Part shown: positions 1-6,568 of the stretch, in pieces
How the letters are laid out: each line of letters opens with the position of its first letter
How positions within the stretch are numbered: the stretch's first letter is position 1
Origin: Harryflintia acetispora
GTDB lineage: Bacteria > Bacillota > Clostridia > Oscillospirales > Ruminococcaceae
DNA length: 64,000 bases
Direction: 5' to 3'
NCBI GenBank assembly: GCA_004340125.1
Contig: SLUK01000006.1
Location: forward strand, 62,001 to 126,000
Program-made: the position numbers and the translations under genes
Notes under the pieces: model-generated
The model's database searches: none
Told to the model about the DNA's origin: nothing
The model's input: the letters and a program-made list of their open reading frames with translations, nothing else

Positions 1-189
1 ATCCGCCGCCTGAAAGCCCGGAGGATGTCGGACTGTATCATCACCAAGGAGACGATTGACAAGGAGGCGCTGCGCAAGTACGGCGAGGCCAGGGTCGCGG
101 CGGTGGGCGCTACCCTGGTGCAGAAGGATGTGTTTTGGCTGCGGGCCGCGCAGGATAAGGTCGAGCAGCTTGATCTTCCGAGGAGGTGA
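1..189 (+). CDS. C-terminal end of Gam-like host-nuclease inhibitor (partial)
   Basis: Frame 1 is open from the window edge to a TGA at 187-189, leaving the last 62 residues of a protein that begins upstream. The segment CIITKETIDKEALRKYGE, followed by a short beta-rich tail, resembles the end of Mu Gam proteins, where an IRTKEEINKEAL-like stretch precedes a final Val/Phe-rich strand. Gam binds double-strand DNA ends and protects phage DNA from host exonucleases. The position directly before GemA matches Mu-like early gene order. Most of the protein lies outside the window, so the name rests on a short C-terminal match and gene order. Confidence 0.5.
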   Translation: MRRLKARRMSDCIITKETIDKEALRKYGEARVAAVGATLVQKDVFWLRAAQDKVEQLDLPRR

Positions 190-193
190 GCGG

Positions 194-640
194 ATGGCAG
201 AGTATAGGCGGCCGGAGAATACGATCCGCCGCATATGGGCGATCGCCAAGTCGCCCGAGCTGGCGCTGGCCGAGGATGATCTGTACAGCATTATCTACCA
301 GGAGACCGGTAAGCAGCATATGCGGGAGCTGACCAAGGCCGAGATCGTGCAGGTGTGCGAGACCTTGCAGCGGCGCAAGGACGCGGTCCTGCGGCAGCGC
401 AGGGGGCGCAGGTACAGCGACAACGGCAATCCGTTTACGGCCAAGCAGCGCTGCAAAATCTACGCACTGACCAAGGTTCTGGGGTGGGATAAGCAGCCGG
501 AGCGGCTAAAGGGGTTTGTCCGCAAGCGGTTTGGTGTAGACAGTGTCGAGTGGCTGGGTTGTGAGGACTGCAACAAGGTGATCGAGGCGCTAAAGGCCAT
601 GATCGCCAGGCAGAAGAAGGAGGAGAAAGACCATGGCTAA
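194..640 (+). CDS. GemA-like early regulatory protein (Mu gp16, DUF1018 family)
   Basis: A 148-residue protein starting MAEYRRPENT; the ATG at 194 follows GAGGTGAG. The frame is open further upstream but only as an overlap with the preceding gene, so the longer start was not used. The pattern is that of Mu gp16/GemA: an N-terminal helix with IRRIWAIAKSPELAL, an acidic LAEDDLYSIIYQETGK segment and LTKAEIVQVCETLQRR. The second half (FTAKQRCKIYALTKVLGW) is an extension common in Gram-positive and Pseudomonas Mu-like phages. In Mu, GemA modulates host gene expression and DNA topology. It overlaps the next gene by 8 bases. Confidence 0.8.
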   Translation: MAEYRRPENTIRRIWAIAKSPELALAEDDLYSIIYQETGKQHMRELTKAEIVQVCETLQRRKDAVLRQRRGRRYSDNGNPFTAKQRCKIYALTKVLGWDKQPERLKGFVRKRFGVDSVEWLGCEDCNKVIEALKAMIARQKKEEKDHG

Positions 641-995
641 GCAAACAGCCAGAGAAAAGAAAATGCGGGCCAAGCTAAAAAAGGAATTGCAGGAGAAAGG
701 GGTCATCCCACCTGATAAGCCCCGGCTGAACCGCAAGAAGTTTGCGCAAGAGGTGGTCAAGGAATTTGACGAACTGAACGATGCTATGATGTACTGGTAT
801 ATCCGGGAGGGGATCAGCTGGATGATTGCCGGTCATGAGGATAGGCCAATAACGCCCGAGCAGATCGGGATTTTGAAGGTTATGAAATTGGCCACTGAGC
901 TCAAAAAATATGAGAAGGCGCTGCCGGAAGGCACCACGCAATACAATCTAATGGACCTATATAAAGAAGTTGTTGCGCCGATCATGGACTTATAA
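633..995 (+). CDS. small phage protein of unknown function
   Basis: A 120-residue protein with a very basic N-terminus (many Lys/Arg in the first 40 residues) and a helical, more acidic remainder with ELNDAMMYWYIREGISWMI near the middle. I do not recognise a family. Its ATG lies inside the end of the GemA gene, preceded by AGGAGAAAG, so the two are translationally linked. The stop is followed 11 bases later by the lysozyme start, so it belongs to the same early/middle transcript. The basic start could suit nucleic-acid binding, but that is a guess. Confidence 0.6.
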   Translation: MAKQTAREKKMRAKLKKELQEKGVIPPDKPRLNRKKFAQEVVKEFDELNDAMMYWYIREGISWMIAGHEDRPITPEQIGILKVMKLATELKKYEKALPEGTTQYNLMDLYKEVVAPIMDL

Positions 996-1005
996 GGAGG
1001 AAAAT

Positions 1006-1821
1006 ATGAATAAATCAGTATTTGCCAAGTGCATCGACGTCAGCCGGTGGCAGGGGGATATAGACTGGAAGGCGGTCAAGGCGGCGGGAATCGACAACGT
1101 GATGATCCGCTGCTCGAGCTGGGACAACAGCGGCCCATGTGAGGACCCGAATTTTAAGAGCAACATCAGCGACGCCTATGCTGCGGGCTTAAATGTCGGG
1201 GTCTATCATTATTCCTACGCCGCCAACGTGGCCGAGGCTCGGAGAGAGGCCAAGTTTGTGCTGGAGCTTTTGGCCCCCTACCGGCTACAGTTGCCGGTGG
1301 CCTTTGATTTTGAGGATATAGCGGCACATGAGCCATTGAGCAAGCGCCAGGCGACCGACATCGTCAAAGCCTTTTGTGATCTGCTCGAGGGGGAGCGGTA
1401 CTACTGCGTGCTGTATACCTTTGCGAGCTGGATGTCGGGTAAGTTTTACGACGCCGAGATCGCCAAGTATGACAAATGGGTCGCGCATGTTGGGGTCAGT
1501 GCCCCGGCCTACAGCGGCGATTATGGTATTTGGCAGTATTCCCACACCGGCCAGGTGGCCGGGATCAAGGGTAACGTCGATCTGAACTACATATATAAGG
1601 ATTACCCAGCGATCATCAAGGCGGCGGGCCTGAACGGATACGAGCGGCCCAAGCCGACGCCGCAGCCCGAGGAGCCGGACGCGGACGACTGGCAGGAGGC
1701 GGGTCTGGATCAGTTGGCCCAGGCCGGGGTCATCGACCGGGACGAGTGGGCCGGGCGGATGGACGAGCAGGTCACGGTCGGCGAGCTGCTGGGCCTGCTG
1801 GGGAGGATGACGGCAAAATGA
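1006..1821 (+). CDS. GH25 muramidase (phage endolysin)
   Basis: A 271-residue glycoside hydrolase family 25 lysozyme that cuts the MurNAc-GlcNAc bond of peptidoglycan to release phage. The start at 1006 follows AAGGAGGAAAAT; an upstream in-frame start lacks a ribosome site. The family marks are visible: CIDVSRWQGDIDW at residues 8-20 with the first catalytic Asp, the barrel strand VAFDFED near residue 103 with the Asp/Glu pair, and YGIWQYSHTG near 180. After residue 215 a proline-rich linker leads to a short helical C-terminal segment, probably a wall-targeting or multimerising tail. No signal peptide is present, so export should need a holin; the LLH holin gene is 1 kb downstream. A lysis gene ahead of the Mor gene is unlike phage Mu. 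Confidence 0.92.
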   Translation: MNKSVFAKCIDVSRWQGDIDWKAVKAAGIDNVMIRCSSWDNSGPCEDPNFKSNISDAYAAGLNVGVYHYSYAANVAEARREAKFVLELLAPYRLQLPVAFDFEDIAAHEPLSKRQATDIVKAFCDLLEGERYYCVLYTFASWMSGKFYDAEIAKYDKWVAHVGVSAPAYSGDYGIWQYSHTGQVAGIKGNVDLNYIYKDYPAIIKAAGLNGYERPKPTPQPEEPDADDWQEAGLDQLAQAGVIDRDEWAGRMDEQVTVGELLGLLGRMTAK

Positions 1822-1834
1822 GGAGGCGCACGGT

Positions 1835-2137
1835 ATGGAGGACTGGATCAAAGACCTGACCGTGGATATGCTACCAGAAGGGCCCGCACGGCAGATCGCC
1901 GAGGCGGTCGGGGTCGAGAATCTGGTCAGGCTGGCCGAGCTGTTTGGCGGTACTACCTTTTACATGCCCAAGACCGACAGCCTGATCCGGCCCGTGCGGG
2001 ACGCGCGAATCAAGGAGGAGTTTAGCGGCTACAATACCGCCGAGCTTGCCAAGCAGTACAATGTCACCGAGAGCTGGGTCCGGCAGCTGTGCGGGCCCGG
2101 GAAGATCAAGGGACAGATCAGTTTTTTTGATCAATAG
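1835..2137 (+). CDS. Mor-family middle/late transcription activator
   Basis: A 100-residue member of the Mor/C family. In Mu, Mor is a dimer that binds a dyad in the middle promoter and recruits RNA polymerase. The N-terminal half (LPEGPARQIAEAVGVENLVRLAELFGG) is the dimerisation region and FYMPK is the conserved beta strand. YNTAELAKQYNVTESWVRQL at residues 68-87 is the helix-turn-helix. It is the last gene before a strong terminator. The next promoter (2202-2230) carries a large palindrome and is an obvious candidate target. The start follows GAGGCGCACGGT, a weak ribosome site. Confidence 0.85.
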   Translation: MEDWIKDLTVDMLPEGPARQIAEAVGVENLVRLAELFGGTTFYMPKTDSLIRPVRDARIKEEFSGYNTAELAKQYNVTESWVRQLCGPGKIKGQISFFDQ

Positions 2138-2138
2138 A

Positions 2139-2181
2139 TTTTGCCCTATCTGTCAATAAATGGATAGGGCAAAATTTTTTT
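2139..2181 (+). terminator. intrinsic terminator after the mor-like gene
   Basis: A perfect 12-bp stem, TTTTGCCCTATC with GATAGGGCAAAA, around a 12-base loop and followed by seven T residues. It begins one base after the stop codon of the Mor-like gene and separates the early/middle transcript from the next promoter. Confidence 0.92.
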
Positions 2182-2201
2182 AACTTTTTTTAAAAAAACC
2201 C

Positions 2202-2231
2202 TTGCAATTATAATACATATGTATTATAATT
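2202..2231 (+). promoter_or_regulatory. promoter with 26-bp palindromic operator
   Basis: The -35 hexamer is TTGCAA (2202-2207) and the -10 is TATAAT (2225-2230), separated by 17 bp. A perfect 26-bp palindrome (2206-2231; half-site AATTATAATACAT) covers the end of the -35, the whole spacer and the -10. A dimeric protein binding here would cover the core promoter. It could be a repressor or a Mor-type activator acting from within the spacer. The promoter reads toward the small genes at 2277 and 2541. Confidence 0.75.
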
Positions 2232-2276
2232 AAAACAGAAAGAAAAGAAACACCAACGACAGAAAGGAAGTTGACT

Positions 2277-2522
2277 ATGTATTACATTAATTATCACACT
2301 GGCGCGGGCGACAATAACGCGGAGACCTTAGAGCAGGCTAAGGTCCTGGCGGACCAAGGCGCAGCGTATACGCAGCAGCCCATCACCATCCACGACGAGG
2401 ACGGAGAAGAAGTAGCGAGAAGAAACTGGTTTGGCGTTGAATATAACGCTGAGGACGATCAGGAAACGATGGACCCCATCACCTACGGCAGCTTTGGATA
2501 CTATGGGGATTGGCAAGAATAA
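2277..2522 (+). CDS. small acidic phage protein of unknown function
   Basis: An 81-residue protein beginning MYYINYHTGAGDNN and strongly acidic throughout, with DEDGEE and EDDQE stretches. The ATG at 2277 is chosen because GAAAGGAAG ends 6 bases upstream; an in-frame TTG at 2271 abuts that ribosome site. It is the first gene behind the palindromic promoter. The N-terminal YYINYHTGAG pattern recurs in small proteins of clostridial mobile elements, but I know no function for it. Confidence 0.6.
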   Translation: MYYINYHTGAGDNNAETLEQAKVLADQGAAYTQQPITIHDEDGEEVARRNWFGVEYNAEDDQETMDPITYGSFGYYGDWQE

Positions 2523-2540
2523 AACGATCACGGAGGACTT

Positions 2541-2738
2541 ATGTCAGAGTTGATTAGTATTGTGGAGTATGCAGCCATGCACGGGAAGCACCGCGTTACC
2601 GTGTCGCATTTGGCGGTGCAGGGAAGATTTAAGACCGCGCAAAAAATTGGCCGCAATTGGGTGATCGACAAAAACGAACCCTACCCGGAGGACCAAAGAG
2701 CGCAAAACGGCAGGCGTCCGAAAGAAGAGAAAGAATAA
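2541..2738 (+). CDS. small helix-turn-helix (excisionase-like) DNA-binding protein
   Basis: A 65-residue protein with a MerR/excisionase-type winged-helix pattern: ISIVEYAAMHGKHRVTVSHL (helix-turn-helix), then the wing RFKTAQKIGRNWVI, then a basic tail. ATG at 2541 follows CGGAGGACTT. Proteins of this shape bind DNA as accessory regulators. It sits alone with the upstream small gene between the palindromic promoter and a terminator, so it could be part of the switch that controls late expression. That role is inference. Confidence 0.65.
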   Translation: MSELISIVEYAAMHGKHRVTVSHLAVQGRFKTAQKIGRNWVIDKNEPYPEDQRAQNGRRPKEEKE

Positions 2739-2741
2739 AAA

Positions 2742-2779
2742 GAACCCGGTACATCGAGGGATGTGCCGGGTCTTTTTTT
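2742..2779 (+). terminator. intrinsic terminator
   Basis: ACCCGGTACATC pairs with GATGTGCCGGGT (one T-G wobble) around a GAGG loop, followed by CTTTTTTT. It ends the two-gene unit started at 2202. Confidence 0.9.
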
Positions 2780-2847
2780 GTTGGCATCCTGCCAAAAATC
2801 ATCACAATCACTACGTATGTCAACTTGCGTCAAATGGCTTTAATATA

Positions 2848-2880
2848 GGGTTATGGGCTAAGCCCATAACCCATTTTTAT
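2848..2880 (+). terminator. second hairpin before the late genes
   Basis: GGGTTATGGGCT pairs perfectly with AGCCCATAACCC around one central A, followed by ATTTTTATTTA. The A/T-rich flanks suit termination from either side. It lies 30 bases before the ribosome site of the holin gene, so the late-gene promoter should lie between it and 2907 or transcription must pass through. I found no convincing promoter in that gap. The 2780-2847 stretch contains a GTCAA repeat pair one helical turn apart (near 2819-2833). Confidence 0.55.
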
Positions 2881-2906
2881 TTACCCCAAAGGGGAGGAGG
2901 AGAAGC

Positions 2907-3344
2907 ATGGAAACGATCCAAACGATGGCAAGCGAGCTGCTGATCAATCTGGCGCTGGGGATCATCACCCTGCTGGGCGCTTATGGGATGTATTACATTA
3001 CCAGGGCGGCGGGCAAGGTGCGCGAGCAGACGCGGCAGATCAAGGACCAGCAGCGGCGGCAGCTGCTGCTTGACGCCCTGGACGATGTGGAGACCTTGGC
3101 GACCGTGACGGTCGCGGCGATCGAGCAGACCACCGCCAAGGAGCTGCGGGAGGCGGTAATGGACGGAGAGGTCAGCAAAGACGAGCTGATCGCCCTGTCG
3201 CTAAAAGCCTATGAGGACATCAAGGCTAAAGTCGCGCCGGAGGCCCAGCGGGTGATTGCCGACAACCTCGGCAGCTTTGACGACTACCTGACCCGGTTGA
3301 TCGAGAGCAAGGTGCTGGAGATCAAAGCGGCCACGGGCCAGTAA
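2907..3344 (+). CDS. LLH-family phage holin
   Basis: A 145-residue protein with one N-terminal membrane helix (about residues 9-30, LLINLALGIITLLGAYGMYY). A long charged helical region follows, in which LDDVETLATVTVAAIEQT matches the conserved core of the LLH holin family. Holins form the membrane lesions that let a leaderless endolysin reach the wall, here presumably the GH25 enzyme at 1006. Start at 2907 follows GGGGAGGAGGAGAAGC. It opens a dense late operon. Confidence 0.8.
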   Translation: METIQTMASELLINLALGIITLLGAYGMYYITRAAGKVREQTRQIKDQQRRQLLLDALDDVETLATVTVAAIEQTTAKELREAVMDGEVSKDELIALSLKAYEDIKAKVAPEAQRVIADNLGSFDDYLTRLIESKVLEIKAATGQ

Positions 3345-3354
3345 GGGGGCACAT

Positions 3355-3663
3355 ATGGACGGGGCCACCATTGCAATGTTTGTCTTTCAGACGGTCGTCA
3401 CGGCGATCGTGGGGATCGCCGCCTGGGGGATCAAAAACGCGATTGCCGAGATCAAGGCGGTGACGAGCGACCTGAAGGAGGCGGACCGGGAAAACGCCGA
3501 GCGGATCATCAAGGTCGAAGAAAAGTTAAATGATTTGAAGGCCGATCTACCTTTGATCTATGTCACCCGCGAGGACTACATCCGGATTATGAATCGGGTG
3601 GAGGATAAGCTGGACCAGATCATATACGGGGGCGGCTGCTCCTCAAAGGGAAAGGAGGATTAG
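3355..3663 (+). CDS. membrane-anchored coiled-coil protein (Mu gp25 / DUF2730-like)
   Basis: A 102-residue protein with one membrane helix (about residues 5-27), then a coiled-coil segment (IAEIKAVTSDLKEADRENAE). The C-terminal signature LPLIYVTREDYIRIMNRVED is found in gp25-like proteins of Mu-like phages. It is likely an accessory lysis or membrane protein. It lies 10 bases after the holin gene and 4 before the next, in the usual gp25 position. A haemolysin XhlA-like assignment is the alternative, since the topology is the same. Confidence 0.6.
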   Translation: MDGATIAMFVFQTVVTAIVGIAAWGIKNAIAEIKAVTSDLKEADRENAERIIKVEEKLNDLKADLPLIYVTREDYIRIMNRVEDKLDQIIYGGGCSSKGKED

Positions 3664-3667
3664 AAAC

Positions 3668-3991
3668 ATGCCGATTATGGATGAGCGGGACGAGCACGAG
3701 GCCCTGCAAAACAAAGCGATCCGGGGCTATATCGTGCGCGCCCTAGCCAAGGGCAGCCACAACGCCCTGTTGGTGCGCCAGATCACAAACGCCTTGGTGG
3801 CGGACGGCTTGATCATTGCCCCGGACATCAGCAAGCACCTGGACTATCTGCTGGATGCTGAGTACATCGTCTTTACGGATCGGACGGCCAATGCGTACAA
3901 CGCATACCGGCGCGACGCCGTGATCAAGTTGTCCCGCAAGGGCGTGGACCTGGTTGAGGGGACGATTGACGATCCGGGGGTTGCGATCTGA
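3668..3991 (+). CDS. winged-helix phage protein in the Mu gp26 position
   Basis: A 107-residue protein whose pattern suggests a winged helix: IRGYIVRALAKGSHNALLVRQITNAL, then DISKHLDYLLDAEYIVFT and a basic IKLSRKGVDLVEG ending. Similar proteins lie between gp25 and gp27 in Mu-like phages and may help DNA packaging; no activity is established. ATG at 3668 follows AAAGGAGGATTAGAAAC; a second Met is three codons later. The stop overlaps the next start by one base. Confidence 0.6.
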   Translation: MPIMDERDEHEALQNKAIRGYIVRALAKGSHNALLVRQITNALVADGLIIAPDISKHLDYLLDAEYIVFTDRTANAYNAYRRDAVIKLSRKGVDLVEGTIDDPGVAI

Positions 3992-4551
3992 TGGGAAAGC
4001 GTAAGCGTACGCGGATCAGGTCCTCAATCGATCAATTGCCGCCCGAGATCAAAGCGCAGCTTGACGCCAGGCTGATGGACACGGCCAATACCTACGAGGA
4101 CATATCCGACTGGCTCAAGGGCCAGGGTCACGAGGTCAGCAAAAGCGCGGTAGGCAGGTATGCGATCCGGTCCAACCAGGCCGCGCAGCGGGTGGCCGAG
4201 ACGCTGGAGCGCACCCAGGCGATCGCCGCAGCGGTGGAGCAGCACCCCGATCTGGACTATACCAAGGCGGCCAGCATGGTACTGATGGACGGCCTGATGC
4301 AAAAGGTCTCCACGGCCGAGGAGGAGTTTGCCGAAATGCCGCTGGATAAGGCGGGGCGGCTGATCGCTTCGCTGTCCCGCAACGCGACCTATGACAAGCG
4401 GGTACGGCAAGAGTTAAAGCACAAGGCCGAGCTGGCCTTTGAGGAGCTGGAGGTCGAGCTGATGAGTGCGATCAAGCAGGACCCGGAGCTGTCCGGCCCG
4501 CTGCATGACATCTTAACAAGAGCCAAAGAGAAGCTGATGGAGGATGGATAA
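3991..4551 (+). CDS. small terminase subunit (Mu gp27, DUF3486 family)
   Basis: A 186-residue protein with a basic N-terminus (MGKRKRTRIRSSIDQLPPEI). The helix-turn-helix NTYEDISDWLKGQGHEVSKS spans residues 33-52 and the C-terminal half is long and helical. This is the DUF3486 pattern of Mu gp27, which recognises the phage end for headful packaging and hands DNA to the large subunit. It starts on the last base of the previous stop and its end overlaps the next gene by 8 bases. The large terminase is 230 bases further on. Confidence 0.85.
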   Translation: MGKRKRTRIRSSIDQLPPEIKAQLDARLMDTANTYEDISDWLKGQGHEVSKSAVGRYAIRSNQAAQRVAETLERTQAIAAAVEQHPDLDYTKAASMVLMDGLMQKVSTAEEEFAEMPLDKAGRLIASLSRNATYDKRVRQELKHKAELAFEELEVELMSAIKQDPELSGPLHDILTRAKEKLMEDG

Positions 4552-4756
4552 GGTGACGTCAAACAAGGGCTGGATCAACGTGGAGGACAGACTGCCGGAG
4601 CGGTTTGTCCCGGTTATTGTCTGCCGGGAAGACGGCAGAGTTGAACAGGGATACCGCGATTTAAACGGTTGGTGGAAGGTGTACGGTACACGTACAAAGC
4701 ACGTTACCCACTGGATGCCCATGCCGGAGCCGCCAAAAGAAACCTGTCCAGGTTAA
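4544..4756 (+). CDS. DUF551-type small protein
   Basis: A 70-residue protein with the full DUF551 pattern: GWINVEDRLPE near the start, VIVCREDG, then GWWKVYG and the closing THWMPMPEPP. Such proteins are common in phages and mobile islands and their role is unknown. It is inserted between the small and large terminase genes, overlapping the former by 8 bases, and has no counterpart in Mu itself. It is best read as an accessory insertion. Confidence 0.8.
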   Translation: MDKVTSNKGWINVEDRLPERFVPVIVCREDGRVEQGYRDLNGWWKVYGTRTKHVTHWMPMPEPPKETCPG

Positions 4757-4781
4757 GGGGTAGGAAAGGAGGCACTGAGCA

Positions 4782-6554
4782 ATGCCGATTGATCTGCGGG
4801 AGTATCTGGAGCAGCTAGAAGAGCCGGAGGACCGAGAAGCAGCAGCCAACCGGGAATATCAGCAAGAGCTATTCGGACGGTACGTCACTCAGGGCGACAA
4901 CTTCCCGGAGCTGCGGGAGAAGCTGCTGCGGGAGTACCGGGCCGGGGCCGAGCTGACCGGTCCGAAGGGGCTGCGCAAGGCGCTGGGTGCAATCGACCTG
5001 GAGTATTTTGGCCGGGCCTACCTGCCCCACTACTTTGTCCGTCAGTCCCCGGCGTTTCACGCCGAGCTGGACGCGATCTGGCGGAAAGGGGTCATGAAAG
5101 GCCGCGACCCGCTGCACGAGGCGCGGGAGATCAGCCGGATGGACGGCTGCCGCCGAGCGATCGAGGCCCCACGCGGCCACGCCAAGAGCACCACCTTTAC
5201 CTTTAAGGACGACCTGCACGCCGCCTTGTACGGCTACAAGCACTATATCATCATCCTGTCCGACAGCTCTGAGCAGGCCGAGGGATTTCTCGGCGACACC
5301 AAAACCGAAATTGAGGAGAACGCCGCGATCCGGGAGGACTTTGGCGACCTGGTCGGAAAGGTGTGGAAGTCGTCGGTCATCCTGCTGTCCAACGGCACCA
5401 AGATCGAGGCGCTGGGCGCGGGGAAGAAGATCAGAGGCCGCCGTCATAAGCAATGGCGTCCAGACCTGATCCTGTGCGACGACCTGGAGAACGACGAAAA
5501 CGTCAATACCCCGGAGCAGCGCCGCAAGCTGCGCAACTGGTACTACAAGGCGGTTTCCAAGGCAGGGGACACCTACACCGACATTGTATATATCGGCACC
5601 CTGCTGCACTATGACGCGCTGCTGGCCAACGTCGCCAGCAACCCGGAGTATAAGGCGGTCAAGTATCAGGGCGTCATATCCTTTGCCAAAAATGTTGACC
5701 TTTGGGACGCGTGGGAGCGCATCTATACCGATCTGTCCAACGATCGTCACCAGGAGGACGCCAAGGATTTTTACCTGGCCAACAAGGCCGAAATGCTAAA
5801 GGGCACCAAGGTCTTATGGGAGGAGAAGCTATCCTACTACGATTTGATGGTCATCCGGGTGTCAGAGGGCGAAGCAAGTTTTAACAGTGAGATCCAAAAC
5901 GATCCGATCGATCCCGAGAACTGCGCCTTTAACGAGGAATGGTTTGACTACTATGACGACGAGGGCAAGACCCCGCCCGACTTTTCGGACCCACGTTTTG
6001 TCTTTATCGGCGCCAACGATCCCAGCCTTGGTAAGAGCAAAAAGAGCGACACGTCGTCGATCATCGGCCTGGCCAAGGATACACGCAGCGGGTACATGTA
6101 CGTGGTGATCGCCTCTGTGGAACGGCGCAAGCCGGACCAGATCATCGAGGACGCGATCGAAACCAACCGCCGACTAAGGCGGGATTACAAAAGGCCCTTT
6201 ATGCGGTTTGGGGTCGAGACCGTCCAATTCCAACAGTATTTTAAAGACGTTATGGCGCAGCGCGCCGCCCAGGCCGGAGAGTATCTGCCTATTGAGGAGA
6301 TCAAGAGCGTGCAAAACAAGGACGTGCGCATCCAATCCTTGCAGCCCTACGTCAAAAACGGATACATCAAGTTTTCCAAACGGCACAAGGAGCTGATCAA
6401 GCAAATGCAGGAATACCCCATGGGTAAAAACGACGACGGCCCGGACGGCCTGGAGATGGCCGTCAAACTAGCCCTTGACATCAAGATCGGCACCAAGGTG
6501 GACTATAAGTCGGTGATCAGCCGGGCGCTAAACTTCCGCCATGGCGGTTATTGA
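4782..6554 (+). CDS. large terminase subunit (Mu gp28-like)
   Basis: A 590-residue packaging motor. The ATPase domain shows the Walker A variant EAPRGHAKST at residues 128-137 and Walker B LILCDDLE at 229-236. A conserved VYIGTLLHYDALL segment near 269-281 is the coupling region. The nuclease domain begins at FIGANDPSLGKSKKSDTS near 408, whose first Asp (about 412) is a metal ligand of the RNase H-like fold. It cuts host-flanked phage DNA and pumps it into the prohead through the gp29 portal encoded next. Start at 4782 follows GAAAGGAGGCACTGAGC. Confidence 0.95.
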   Translation: MPIDLREYLEQLEEPEDREAAANREYQQELFGRYVTQGDNFPELREKLLREYRAGAELTGPKGLRKALGAIDLEYFGRAYLPHYFVRQSPAFHAELDAIWRKGVMKGRDPLHEAREISRMDGCRRAIEAPRGHAKSTTFTFKDDLHAALYGYKHYIIILSDSSEQAEGFLGDTKTEIEENAAIREDFGDLVGKVWKSSVILLSNGTKIEALGAGKKIRGRRHKQWRPDLILCDDLENDENVNTPEQRRKLRNWYYKAVSKAGDTYTDIVYIGTLLHYDALLANVASNPEYKAVKYQGVISFAKNVDLWDAWERIYTDLSNDRHQEDAKDFYLANKAEMLKGTKVLWEEKLSYYDLMVIRVSEGEASFNSEIQNDPIDPENCAFNEEWFDYYDDEGKTPPDFSDPRFVFIGANDPSLGKSKKSDTSSIIGLAKDTRSGYMYVVIASVERRKPDQIIEDAIETNRRLRRDYKRPFMRFGVETVQFQQYFKDVMAQRAAQAGEYLPIEEIKSVQNKDVRIQSLQPYVKNGYIKFSKRHKELIKQMQEYPMGKNDDGPDGLEMAVKLALDIKIGTKVDYKSVISRALNFRHGGY

Positions 6555-6568
6555 GAGGAGACAGACCC

